In this document: in pieces, positions 55,769-63,798 of the stretch
How the letters are laid out: each line of letters begins with the position of its first letter
How positions within the stretch are numbered: the stretch's first letter is position 1
Origin: Reichenbachiella sp.
GTDB taxonomy: Bacteria > Bacteroidota > Bacteroidia > Cytophagales > Cyclobacteriaceae
DNA length: 64,000 nucleotides
NCBI RefSeq assembly: GCF_033344935.1
Contig: NZ_JAWPMM010000001.1
Span: 3,210,001-3,274,000, forward strand
Reading direction: 5' to 3'
Position numbers and translations under genes: made by a program
Notes under the pieces: generated by a model
The model's input: only the letters and a program-made list of their open reading frames with translations
Told to the model about the DNA's origin: nothing
The model's database searches: none

Positions 55769-56443
55769 TTATTTACCGTCACTCACAACAGCACCGTCTT
55801 CAAGCCTGATGATGCGAGAACCATATTCTGCACATTTTTCAGAGTGAGTAACTTGTATGATGGTCATACCCTCCTCTTCATTTAGTTTCTTGAATAGTTT
55901 CATGATTTCTTCCCCTTGCTCTGAATGAAGGTTTCCAGTAGGTTCATCGGCCAACAAGAGTTTCGGACCTCCAATCAAAGCTCTAGCTACTCCCACGAGC
56001 TGCTGCTGGCCACCGGACAGTTGCTCTGGGAACAAATCACGCTTGGCTACCATTTGAAATCTATCGAGCATTTCTGCTACCATACTAGCTCTTTCTTTGC
56101 CTTTCACCCCTCGATAAAGCAAGGGCGTCTCTATATTCTCATATACATTCAATTCGTCAATCAAGTGATAAGCCTGAAACACGAATCCTATATATTCTTT
56201 GTGAAGTTTAGACGTTTTTCGTTCGCTAAATTTGTGAACAGGTTCGTCGAGGAAGTAATACTCACCCGCTGAAGGTTTATCCAGCATCCCAATGATATTG
56301 AGGAGTGTTGATTTTCCAGAACCAGAAGGTCCCATGATGCTTACAAATTCGCCTTGTTTCACTTCCAGATCTATCCCCTTTAGGATAAATAACCGTTGAA
56401 ACTTAGAATCGACGTACTTGTCAATGTCTTTGAGTTTGATCAT
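55769..56443 (-). CDS. LolD/MacB-type ABC transporter ATPase (orphan)
   Basis: A protein of 224 residues: Walker A GPSGSGKST (about residues 38-46), Q-loop FVFQAYHLIDELNVYENIETPLLY, signature LSGGQQQLVGVARAL, Walker B LLLADEPTGNL, and H-loop VTHSEKCAEYGSRIIRLEDG. Such ATPases drive FtsX-type permeases such as MacB and LolCE. No permease gene adjoins it; two orphan MacB-like permeases lie elsewhere in the window. It has a -7 promoter box upstream and a terminator after it, so it is transcribed alone. Confidence 0.92.
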   Translation of the reverse strand: MIKLKDIDKYVDSKFQRLFILKGIDLEVKQGEFVSIMGPSGSGKSTLLNIIGMLDKPSAGEYYFLDEPVHKFSERKTSKLHKEYIGFVFQAYHLIDELNVYENIETPLLYRGVKGKERASMVAEMLDRFQMVAKRDLFPEQLSGGQQQLVGVARALIGGPKLLLADEPTGNLHSEQGEEIMKLFKKLNEEEGMTIIQVTHSEKCAEYGSRIIRLEDGAVVSDGK

Positions 56444-56477
56444 TAGTTTTTATTTTGAAGTTGTTTTGACTCTTTCT

Positions 56478-56485
56478 CAAATATA
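56478..56485 (-). promoter_or_regulatory. -7 promoter element of the LolD-like gene
   Basis: On the minus strand TATATTTG is a full TAnnTTTG match. The transcript would begin about 28 bases before the ATG at 56443. The nearest TTG is only 13 bases upstream, shorter than usual. Confidence 0.4.
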
Positions 56486-56530
56486 GAAATTATACTCACA
56501 AACGAAAGTGAACCACTTCGGTTTTACAAA

Positions 56531-56875
56531 CTAAATACCTCTTGTATTGATAGATACTTTATCCGGAGTTGGGTATTTCAATAGTTTAGAAAAATTTTCT
56601 TTCCAAAAATCCATATCCAAAATTTCACCTCTACTGTTTTGCGTCAAGGTGATTACTACTCTCACGCCGTCTTCGTCAGTGTATTCTACCTGAACGATAT
56701 CACCAGCATAGTCACCAGAATCACCAAGCGTGAAGTTGATACTTCCCATCACACCTCCTTCATAGTCATCTACCTCAACAGGAAAAATATATGCTTCTGG
56801 ATCTTTTTCAGCCAAAGTCAATAGATGTTTGGCCAGTGTAATTTCTTCTTCTCTTATTTTTCTAATCTGACTCAT
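56531..56875 (-). CDS. DUF6984-like small protein
   Basis: A protein of 114 residues: MSQIRKIREEEITLAKHLL, then DYEGGVMGSINF and strand pairs (IVQVEYTDEDGVRVVITLTQNSRGEILDMDFWKENFSKLL). This resembles DUF6984, a small alpha/beta family; the role is unknown. Its start overlaps the end of btuD by four bases, making it the last gene of the btuFCD unit. Nothing ties it directly to B12. Confidence 0.65.
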   Translation of the reverse strand: MSQIRKIREEEITLAKHLLTLAEKDPEAYIFPVEVDDYEGGVMGSINFTLGDSGDYAGDIVQVEYTDEDGVRVVITLTQNSRGEILDMDFWKENFSKLLKYPTPDKVSINTRGI

Positions 56876-57840
56876 CTCTGCTCTATATATTCTAACAAAC
56901 TTCTTATGTTCTTACCCGCTTTCACTTCCATTTGCCATTGCAACTCATTGTTGACAATGGCTACTCCTATTGTAATACCATTTACACTGACTCCGTACCC
57001 TTTTCTCTCCAAAGCCTTTTGCACCCAATGAATCGGCTTATCTTCTCCAATTAATTGAAAATACTGTTTAACTTCCTGCTTTAACTTAATTTGCCCCGTA
57101 CGACTATCCAAATGAAACTCTTCATGAAAAAACACCTTTTCGATTTCCCCAGATAGACCAAGATCCTCTGGCGTACCTGTGATAATGGGTGCATTGAAAT
57201 TCATCAGCCACAATTCATCGGCAAACTGCATCGATAAGTCCAGCTCATGTGTGGAAATCAGAATAGACTTTCCGGTTTCATTTTTAATTGATTGCAACAA
57301 TTGAAACATCTCCACTCGGTTGACTACATCCAAATGCGCCGTAGGCTCATCCATCAAAATAATATCTGTGTCTTGAGCCAATACTCTGGCCACCATGGCT
57401 TTTTGAAATTGTCCGTCACTGATCGCAGACAGCTTGGAGTTTTCGATATAATTGATCCTACACCTTGAGATCGCCTCTTCTATTATGCGTGTATCCTCTG
57501 CAGATTCTTGCCCGATCCAATTGGTATAGGGGTATCTGCCAAGAGCTACTAATTCTCGAACGGTCATATTGGACATGCCAATTTTTTCGGTGGTGATAAT
57601 GCCAAGCTTTGTCGCCAATTCTCTTCGATCCAAGCTGTTTATTTCTTGATCATCCACTTCTATTTTTCCAGCTAATGGTTTTTGTAAATTGGAAAGTGTC
57701 CTTAAAAGCGTAGACTTTCCTACTCCATTTTGTCCAAGTAGACATACGAGTTGTCCTCCACCTAGAGTCAAATTGATATCCTTAGCAATCTCTTTAGCTG
57801 CGTATCCCACGTTTAGCCCTATGATTTTCAATGAACTCAT
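56872..57840 (-). CDS. btuD: Vitamin B12 ABC transporter ATPase (BtuD-like)
   Basis: A protein of 322 residues: Walker A GQNGVGKST (36-44), signature ISDGQFQKAMVARVL (SDGQ in place of SGGQ, as in the FecE/BtuD group), Walker B IILMDEPTAHLD and H-loop STHELDLSMQFADELWLM. A C-terminal extension of about 65 residues (LKQEVKQYFQLIGEDKPIHWVQKALERKGYGV...) is not found in E. coli BtuD. The FecE family also serves siderophores and haem, so the B12 call rests on the adjoining riboswitch locus. It overlaps btuC by one base. Confidence 0.85.
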   Translation of the reverse strand: MSSLKIIGLNVGYAAKEIAKDINLTLGGGQLVCLLGQNGVGKSTLLRTLSNLQKPLAGKIEVDDQEINSLDRRELATKLGIITTEKIGMSNMTVRELVALGRYPYTNWIGQESAEDTRIIEEAISRCRINYIENSKLSAISDGQFQKAMVARVLAQDTDIILMDEPTAHLDVVNRVEMFQLLQSIKNETGKSILISTHELDLSMQFADELWLMNFNAPIITGTPEDLGLSGEIEKVFFHEEFHLDSRTGQIKLKQEVKQYFQLIGEDKPIHWVQKALERKGYGVSVNGITIGVAIVNNELQWQMEVKAGKNIRSLLEYIEQR

Positions 57841-58856
57841 TAGAAGCTGTTAGAAATATTTCCTCGTTTCACAATCAACCAGATCACTAATGGCCCACCT
57901 AGAATCGAAGTGATTGCATTTAGCGGAAGCGAATGAGACAATCCCGGCATTCTGGATATCACATCACAGAGCATCAATATAATTGCACCAAGAAATCCCA
58001 CAAACGGGATCAACAATCGGTGGTCGCTAGTATCTAAAATCATTCTGGCAATATGTGGTGTCGCCAATCCGATAAAGGCAATGGGGCCACAATAGGCAGT
58101 AATAGTACCAGAAAGTAATGCCGTCACGCTAATGACACCGTATTTAGCCAAGGTCATGTTAAGTCCTGCATTTTTAGCATATTGATTTCCTAATAGGAAG
58201 ATATTCAATGGCTTAATTAAAAATACTGAGCCCAACCACCCGATCACGATTAGAGGGAATAGCACTTGCAATTCACCCAAAGTCACACTGCCCAGATCCC
58301 CAAAAGTCCAAATCAAATAGGACTGCACATCTTCTGGATTGCTGAAAAACTGAAGGATACTTACTATCGCACTGGTGGCGCTACTAAACATTAAGCCAAT
58401 GATCAATAGTGAAGTATTATCCCGCACTTTAGTTGAGAAAAAGAGCACCACCGCAAATACCAGAAACGACCCAATAATAGCCCCAATAGCCATGGAAAAA
58501 CCAGACATAAACTGAATACCAAATAGCAGCCAGAGCGACTCTCCAAATACCACCAAAGCCACACCCAAGCTAGCACCTGCACTGATGCCTAGCACATAAG
58601 GACCTGCCAATGGATTTCTGAAAAAAGTCTGCATATACAAACCGCTAAGCCCCAGTCCACTTCCAGCCAATACACCGGTAACGGCTCTTGGCAATCTGTA
58701 ATTAATTACTATTCGCTCCCAAGCGGGATGAGCCACCGGTTCGCCGATAAAGATATTCCACAGCCCTTTGAGTGGAATGAGCACTGAGCCGAACATGACA
58801 TCCAATAGAAATGTAATGACAAAGACAATGATCAGTATGATTAAGGGTCTATTCAA
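57840..58856 (-). CDS. btuC: Vitamin B12 ABC transporter permease (BtuC-like, FecCD family)
   Basis: A protein of 338 residues with about ten membrane helices. It has the FecCD signatures RLPRAVTGVLAGSGLGLSGLYMQTFFRNPLAGPYVLGISAGA near the start and FIGLATPHIARMILDTSDHRLLIPFVGFLGA near the end, which contact the ATPase. The start is TTG at 58856; btuF stops 45 bases earlier. It would form a homodimer with two BtuD subunits in the inner membrane. Specificity is inferred from context. Confidence 0.87.
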   Translation of the reverse strand: MNRPLIILIIVFVITFLLDVMFGSVLIPLKGLWNIFIGEPVAHPAWERIVINYRLPRAVTGVLAGSGLGLSGLYMQTFFRNPLAGPYVLGISAGASLGVALVVFGESLWLLFGIQFMSGFSMAIGAIIGSFLVFAVVLFFSTKVRDNTSLLIIGLMFSSATSAIVSILQFFSNPEDVQSYLIWTFGDLGSVTLGELQVLFPLIVIGWLGSVFLIKPLNIFLLGNQYAKNAGLNMTLAKYGVISVTALLSGTITAYCGPIAFIGLATPHIARMILDTSDHRLLIPFVGFLGAIILMLCDVISRMPGLSHSLPLNAITSILGGPLVIWLIVKRGNISNSF

Positions 58857-58900
58857 TCTGGCGTGGAGTGTTTTTAACGAATTTAGAAGAAATAATTAGC

Positions 58901-60034
58901 CTATTCCAATTTCATATAATAATAGAGTTCATAATCTGGCAATAGCTCTGGATGCATGATTTTGATATGGTCGGCAAGTAGCTTTTCCGGATTTACATTG
59001 CCTGATTCAAAATAATCATTCGCCCCTTCTTCATTCACTCGAGCCATGTAAGAGTATACATTACCATTTTTGAATGCTTCAAATTCAGCATAGCGCTCAT
59101 CTGCTTGCCGCAACTGCTCAAGAGACTTGTAACTAGCCACACCAATCCAATAATCCGCATTGTAGCCCTTTTCAAATACAGACTCAAAATCCATACTCAA
59201 CCACCCAGAACTTTGATCTTCTTCCCACAGATAATCACCTCCCGCTGCGCTAATGATATTGGCTCCGTAGTTTTCTCCTGCAGGCATAAACCATGTACCA
59301 CCATAGAGTGTGCCTGTGATTACTGTCGGCTGCTCTCTCCCAAGTACCAGTTGTTTTAAAGAATCGTAAATCATCACTTTTTGATCAAATACTTCTTTCG
59401 CCTTTTCTTCTTTCCCTGTAAGATGTCCTAAAAACTTGATCCACTCAAAACGGCCCAACAGTGAAGTCTCCATATATCCCGCATTCATCACAACATTCAT
59501 CCCCAGCTCCTTCAGCTTTTCCAGTTGCCGATTTTCTGTACCAGAACTAAACGCCAGAATAATGTCAGGATTCAAATCCAAAATACTTTCAATGTCCAAA
59601 CTACCGTCAGGACCTACTTCCTTTACCCTCCCTTGCTCTACTCTTTTTAATATTTCTGATGAGTATATAAATTGTGTTTGTGCAAATCCGGTGAGTTTAT
59701 CTGTCACACCCAATTCATCCATCAAAGCCAGCTGAGTCGTAAGGTTTGAAACGATGGTTTGAACTGGAGTTTTGATTTTAATTAAAGTAATGTCATTGAG
59801 GTATTTTGAGGGAATAGAATCTGTGTACAATAGATATTGCAGTGGTTCTTTACTTCCCTGCCAAGGTTTATCTATTGTAATCAATTTGATCCCATCCTGA
59901 TATTTGACATCAAATCTTTCTGCATATTGAATGTCTGAATCTATAGATTGATCAGAAGCGTCGCCGTTTTCTTGTTTTGAAGTACAGGAAATGCAAAAAG
60001 TAAGACATAAAAAAAAGGATAGGTGTTTATTCAT
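58901..60034 (-). CDS. btuF: Corrinoid/siderophore-type substrate-binding lipoprotein (BtuF-like)
   Basis: A protein of 377 residues with a lipoprotein signal (LSFFLCLTFCISC) whose lipobox gives a lipidated cysteine at residue 17, followed by an acidic linker. The body is a class III substrate-binding protein of the TroA/BtuF type: IVSNLTTQLALMDELGVTDKLTGFAQ, DIESILDLNPDIILAFSSGTENRQLEKLKELGMNVVMN, NIISAAGGDYLWEEDQSSGWLSMDFESVFE, ADYWIGV. Its ATG (60034) lies in the loop of a perfect hairpin (60013-60059); a GTG at 60049 is also inside the hairpin. It delivers ligand to BtuCD. Confidence 0.85.
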   Translation of the reverse strand: MNKHLSFFLCLTFCISCTSKQENGDASDQSIDSDIQYAERFDVKYQDGIKLITIDKPWQGSKEPLQYLLYTDSIPSKYLNDITLIKIKTPVQTIVSNLTTQLALMDELGVTDKLTGFAQTQFIYSSEILKRVEQGRVKEVGPDGSLDIESILDLNPDIILAFSSGTENRQLEKLKELGMNVVMNAGYMETSLLGRFEWIKFLGHLTGKEEKAKEVFDQKVMIYDSLKQLVLGREQPTVITGTLYGGTWFMPAGENYGANIISAAGGDYLWEEDQSSGWLSMDFESVFEKGYNADYWIGVASYKSLEQLRQADERYAEFEAFKNGNVYSYMARVNEEGANDYFESGNVNPEKLLADHIKIMHPELLPDYELYYYMKLE

Positions 60035-60059
60035 CGCGCAAATAAACACCTATCCTTTT
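60013..60059 (-). promoter_or_regulatory. 19-base hairpin spanning the btuF start codon
   Basis: AAAAGGATAGGTGTTTATT (60013-60031) and its exact complement (60041-60059) enclose a nine-base loop containing the btuF ATG. On the minus strand the stem is followed by TTTTTTTT, the codons TTT TTT within btuF. So the structure has the form of an intrinsic terminator placed over the translation start. It could act as an attenuator or a translation switch. Confidence 0.75.
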
Positions 60060-60079
60060 AGAAAAGTAATATTCTAAGC

Positions 60080-60544
60080 TTACAATCTGATCAGAGAGGC
60101 ACCAGCCTCCATGGTTGCATATTCCTTAATGGATTCATAGGCCTCTCCTGGCAAATGATCAATGGCTTTTCCTGTATTTGGTATTTTATGACCATTTTCC
60201 GCATTCCACCACTCTCCTGCAAGCGATTTGGTCTCATCATGATCTACATCGAAATGTTTGATACATGAATCGCAAGTCATCCAAGTCTGATCTTTTTCTG
60301 CCGTCTTTTCAAAAATAATACCTCTCATTTTTGTAGCATTTGCATCTTTATCTTTGAAATGTTGGGTGGTATATGACATAGTCTCTGGCTCCACCATCTT
60401 ATGATCCCAATAGGCCTTACTTGTAATGACCTGTGAAGTCGTAAGCGCATAACCCTCGTTTCTTTCCATATGTGACTTGCACACGCTACACTGTGTAGCT
60501 TTCTTCCCTTTCTTTTCTTTTTTAAACAGCCCTAATAGTCCCAT
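60080..60544 (-). CDS. Zinc-ribbon-like protein of unknown function
   Basis: A protein of 154 residues. Two CxxC pairs (CSVCKSHMERNEGYAL near residue 19 and MTCDSCIKHFDVDH near residue 98) look like a split zinc ribbon. Between them is KAYWDHKMVEPETMSYTTQHFKDKDANATKMRGIIFEKT. No signal peptide or membrane helix. I recognise no family. It precedes btuF by 45 bases in the same direction, and that gap holds the start-codon hairpin, so it may be the leader gene of a btuFCD operon. Confidence 0.65.
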   Translation of the reverse strand: MGLLGLFKKEKKGKKATQCSVCKSHMERNEGYALTTSQVITSKAYWDHKMVEPETMSYTTQHFKDKDANATKMRGIIFEKTAEKDQTWMTCDSCIKHFDVDHDETKSLAGEWWNAENGHKIPNTGKAIDHLPGEAYESIKEYATMEAGASLIRL

Positions 60545-60834
60545 GATTGTTGAGTTTTGATCTTTGGTTTTTGATTATATCTCTATTTAGACGTGAAACA
60601 TTCCGTACGGTTTCACAAGTATAAGATGATCCTTATGTTCATTTAGTTGCACAAATGACAAAATTATTACGAAATAGTTTCTTCATACTTATATCATTCT
60701 CCCAATAAAATTACGAGAATAGCCTCTTTCATACACGCTATACCTGACTAACAACCGCTTATTCCAAACAAATAGCTCATAACGCAGACACTTGTCAATT
60801 ATTCAATAATGTTTTCCATCCTCGATTATTTCTC
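60545..60834. other. Divergent intergenic region upstream of the B12 locus
   Basis: About 290 bases between the leftward zinc-ribbon gene and the btuB promoter. It holds one palindrome (GTGAAAC at 60593-60599 and GTTTCAC at 60610-60616, enclosing CCGTACGG), about 50 bases upstream of the leftward gene, possibly an operator. No ORF or second riboswitch was seen. Confidence 0.5.
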
Positions 60835-60842
60835 TAGCTTTG
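60835..60842 (+). promoter_or_regulatory. -7 promoter element of the btuB leader
   Basis: TAGCTTTG matches TAnnTTTG and predicts a start near 60849, one base before the first pairing base of the cobalamin riboswitch. No TTG is found at the -33 distance; a TTTT tract is there. Confidence 0.55.
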
Positions 60843-60849
60843 CGGCAAT

Positions 60850-61053
60850 TATTGGTTTTCGAAGGAAATGAATCCTGAGAAATTAAAAGGGAATTCGGTG
60901 AAGTGCATGGCACAAATTCCGAAGCTGTTCCCGCAACTGTAATTCGAAGACATTTCAACTATGTCATTTTTGATCTTCCACAGCCACTGTGCCAATGTAT
61001 CGGCATGGGAAGGCCGATTAGAAAATTTCGAAGAGCCAGGAGACCTGCCAGTA
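60850..61053 (+). ncRNA. Cobalamin (AdoCbl/B12) riboswitch
   Basis: The leader of btuB carries the conserved B12-riboswitch blocks in order: AAAAGGGAATTCGGTG and its partner AATTCCGAAGCTG, the core TTCCCGCAACTGTAA, the variable P7-P10 arm with CACTGTGCCAATG...GGCATGGG, and the B12-box end GAGCCAGGAGACCTGCC. P1 forms from TATTGG (60850-60855) and CCAGTA (61048-61053). When the cofactor binds, btuB expression falls. About 117 bases separate it from the btuB ATG; no clear terminator is seen there, so control is probably by blocking translation. Confidence 0.93.
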
Positions 61054-61170
61054 GTTTCATTATTTATCTGAGCTTTCGGGAGAAAAGTGAAGTGAACTGC
61101 GGTACTCCTAGTGCTACTATTCCCTTTTTCAAACAGAGGCTCATAGTTTTTTAACCTTATAAAAATTACT

Positions 61171-63081
61171 ATGAGAATTTTAAAAATTAATCTCAAACAC
61201 ATTTTAGCCATTGGGCTATTACTTCATACAGGTCTGTCTTTTGCCCAAGAGCAAGAGGACCTTTCCACTTACACCATGGATGAATTTGTGGTCACTGGAA
61301 CCAAATTCGAATTGCCCGTTAAGAAATCAGGCAAAAGTATTTACAAACTGACAGCCAAGGATCTCGAACAAAATGCAGGCAAAACAGTCTCTGATTTACT
61401 CAATGAGGTCCCAGGCATTCAAATGGATGGAAACTTCGGTGCACCAGGCACGAACATCAGCTATTATGTTCGCGGTGGGCGAAACAAAAACACATTGATA
61501 TTAATCGACGGTGTACCTTTAAATGACCCTTCTGGTATTGATGCTTCTTTTGACCTTCGTTTTTTACCTGTGAGTCAGATCGAATCTATCGAAGTACTCA
61601 AAGGAGGCTTAAGTACTTTGTACGGTACTGGTGCTTCCGCGGCAGTTATAAGCATCAAGCTAAAAGAAGCAACTCAGGAAGGTGTTCATGGCCAGGTGGA
61701 TTACAGCTACGGTTCGTTCGAAACACATCAAGTTTCGGCCAATGTAAATGGCAAGCAAGACAAGCTAAGTTACATGGTCAGTGGTAGTCTCATGGAGTCA
61801 GAAGGCTTCTCCGCAGCTTCAGATGAAAATTCTTCAACCGATTTCGAAGACGACGGCATGACTCAGAAAAATGTTAATGTTAAGTTGGGCCTTCAAGCCA
61901 CAGAGCAATTAAATATAGCTGTTAATGCAGCATTTGATGAGTTCTCTGCAGATTATGACGGAGGCGCCTATTTAGATGCAGACAATCAAAACAATGGTGA
62001 ACAATTTAGAATCGGATTTACTCCAAGCTACAATTACGGAGATGGTGAGATCAAATTGAATGTATTACTAAATACAGGAGCAAGAGAATTTGAAAGTACT
62101 TATCCTTCAAAATTCAAATCCAAGAACTTACAAACCGAACTTTCACACCAGCATCAGTGGAATGACAATTTCAAAACGCTCATTGGTGTGAATGCACAAA
62201 AACTTTCGGCCAAAGAAGTGCTAGCAGATCCTAATGCAGATTACAATGATTTCAATATTATTGATCCATTTGCCTCTGTGTTTTTCGATCATAGCTCAGG
62301 ATTAAATGTCCATGCTGGTGTAAGGTTGAATACTCATAGCGTGTATGACAATGAGTTCATTTATAATTTAAATCCTTCTTTTCTATTACCTGTGATTGGA
62401 GATCTCTCGGTCAAATTTCTAGCTTCTGTTTCTACATCTTACGTCACGCCTAGTCTTTATCAACTGTATTCATTTTATGGGAATGAAGATTTGTCTCCGG
62501 AGCGATCTACTAACTATGAAGGCGGTATCTCTTTTTACCTAGGAGATAAATTGACATTGAATACTGTTTACTTCAGAAGAGACGAAACTGATCCAATAAT
62601 ATTCAGTGGCGCTCTTGACAATGATGGAAATTGGGTAAGTTTTTACGATAATGGAACTGATGAACAAGTTGTTAAAGGACTTGAACTTGATGCCAATTGG
62701 ACAATTTCAAAACTTATTAGCTTGAATACTAACTATAGTTATATAACAACTGACGAAAAGACCAATTTCTATCGAATTCCTGCATATAAGTTTGGTATTG
62801 GCTTGGTTGTGTCTCCAGTTGAAAGTGTCGACATTTCAGTAAAATATAATTTGACTAGTGATAGAACGGTGGCGTATTGGGATTCGGCAACATTCTCCTC
62901 TGTAGAAACTGAATTGGATTCCTTCGGTCTTGTTGATCTTTTTGCTAATTACAAATTGGTTAACAAAAACCTATCAATCTATGGCGGCATCAACAATGCC
63001 TTTGATACTGATTTCGTAGGTATTTATGGCTATACCACTCGAGGCAGAACCATGACCATAGGTTTGAATTATACATTCTAA
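61171..63081 (+). CDS. btuB: TonB-dependent vitamin B12 receptor (BtuB-like)
   Basis: A protein of 636 residues with a Sec signal ending FAQ, a TonB box (YTMDEFVVTGT, about residues 32-42), a plug domain (TVSDLLNEVPGIQMDGN, YYVRGGRNKNTLILIDGVPLNDPSG, IESIEVLKGGLSTLYGTGASAAVISIKL) and a 22-strand barrel ending in an aromatic residue (TIGLNYTF). It imports corrinoids across the outer membrane using TonB/ExbBD energy. The cobalamin riboswitch in its leader supports the substrate strongly. The next gene begins 66 bases later past a hairpin. Confidence 0.93.
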   Translation: MRILKINLKHILAIGLLLHTGLSFAQEQEDLSTYTMDEFVVTGTKFELPVKKSGKSIYKLTAKDLEQNAGKTVSDLLNEVPGIQMDGNFGAPGTNISYYVRGGRNKNTLILIDGVPLNDPSGIDASFDLRFLPVSQIESIEVLKGGLSTLYGTGASAAVISIKLKEATQEGVHGQVDYSYGSFETHQVSANVNGKQDKLSYMVSGSLMESEGFSAASDENSSTDFEDDGMTQKNVNVKLGLQATEQLNIAVNAAFDEFSADYDGGAYLDADNQNNGEQFRIGFTPSYNYGDGEIKLNVLLNTGAREFESTYPSKFKSKNLQTELSHQHQWNDNFKTLIGVNAQKLSAKEVLADPNADYNDFNIIDPFASVFFDHSSGLNVHAGVRLNTHSVYDNEFIYNLNPSFLLPVIGDLSVKFLASVSTSYVTPSLYQLYSFYGNEDLSPERSTNYEGGISFYLGDKLTLNTVYFRRDETDPIIFSGALDNDGNWVSFYDNGTDEQVVKGLELDANWTISKLISLNTNYSYITTDEKTNFYRIPAYKFGIGLVVSPVESVDISVKYNLTSDRTVAYWDSATFSSVETELDSFGLVDLFANYKLVNKNLSIYGGINNAFDTDFVGIYGYTTRGRTMTIGLNYTF

Positions 63082-63089
63082 ATAAATAG

Positions 63090-63130
63090 AATGGCTGTTG
63101 GGCATTGCTTTTGCTAGCCCAACAGCCATT
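63090..63130 (+). repeat. Perfect 14-base inverted repeat after btuB
   Basis: AATGGCTGTTGGGC and GCCCAACAGCCATT pair with a 13-base loop. No T-run follows, so it is not a standard terminator; it may protect the btuB message end or weaken readthrough into the next gene. Confidence 0.65.
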
Positions 63131-63147
63131 GAATTAATCTATATAAA

Positions 63148-63798
63148 ATGAATATTGGATGTTCCTGGAGTGGTGGCAAAGACAGCTGCTTTGCGCTAAT
63201 GAAACAAATTGAGCAAGGTGACCAGCTCAAAGTCGTCATGAATGTGATGGATGAAAAGCAGGAATATTCTAAGTCTCACGGATTGACTCAAGAAGTGCTT
63301 CGCGCACAAGCCAAAGCATTGCAAGTTCCTATCCAATTAGCTTCTGCCTCATGGTCTACTTACGAAGAGAATTTCATCAAAAACCTGAAAGAATTAAAGA
63401 CCAATCATGAAATCGAAGGCATGGTGTATGGCGATATCGACATCCAAAAACACCGTGAATGGGAAGAAAAAATATCGGCTGCAGCAGGACTGGAAGCCTA
63501 TCTCCCTCTGTGGCAAGGAGATCGGCGTGAATTAGTCGAAGCGATGATCGATGCCGGCATTAAGGCAATCATAGTGTCTTGTAATCATGCGCTAGGGCTC
63601 GACTTTCTGGGTGAAGAAATTACACATGATTTGATACCCAAATTGGAAGCCGCAGGTGTAGATGCATGTGGCGAGAATGGAGAATTCCATACTTTGGTCG
63701 TGGATTGCCCACTTTTTGAAAACCCTATTCAAATAGAGAAAGGCGAAAAGGTGAAAACAGATAATTATTGTTTCATAGAAACTAAATTAGCCCCATGA
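63148..63798 (+). CDS. Dph6-like ATP pyrophosphatase (TIGR00290/MJ0570-related)
   Basis: A protein of 216 residues of the PP-loop superfamily: SWSGGKDSCFAL (PP-loop, residues 7-18), SHGLTQEVLRAQAKALQVPI, EGMVYGDIDIQKHREWEEKISAAAGLEAYLPLWQGDRRELV and GVDACGENGEFHTLVVDCPLF match the diphthine-ammonia ligase domain. Bacteria lack diphthamide, so this must join or amidate something else. It overlaps cobU by four bases and follows btuB, so a cobalamin-related reaction such as amide formation on a corrinoid carboxylate is possible but unproven. Confidence 0.85.
   Translation: MNIGCSWSGGKDSCFALMKQIEQGDQLKVVMNVMDEKQEYSKSHGLTQEVLRAQAKALQVPIQLASASWSTYEENFIKNLKELKTNHEIEGMVYGDIDIQKHREWEEKISAAAGLEAYLPLWQGDRRELVEAMIDAGIKAIIVSCNHALGLDFLGEEITHDLIPKLEAAGVDACGENGEFHTLVVDCPLFENPIQIEKGEKVKTDNYCFIETKLAP

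Noticed and set aside
55636-55782. N-terminal extension of the secreted protein at 54718
   Set aside because: It would run through the LolD-like terminator hairpin and precede a clear signal peptide that starts at 55635.
60545-60849. Second cobalamin riboswitch for the leftward btuFCD genes
   Set aside because: No B12 box or GCAACTG core on the minus strand of this gap.
60849-61211. Open frames on both strands across the btuB leader
   Set aside because: They cover the cobalamin riboswitch, whose conserved RNA blocks explain the sequence; the translations look like no protein.
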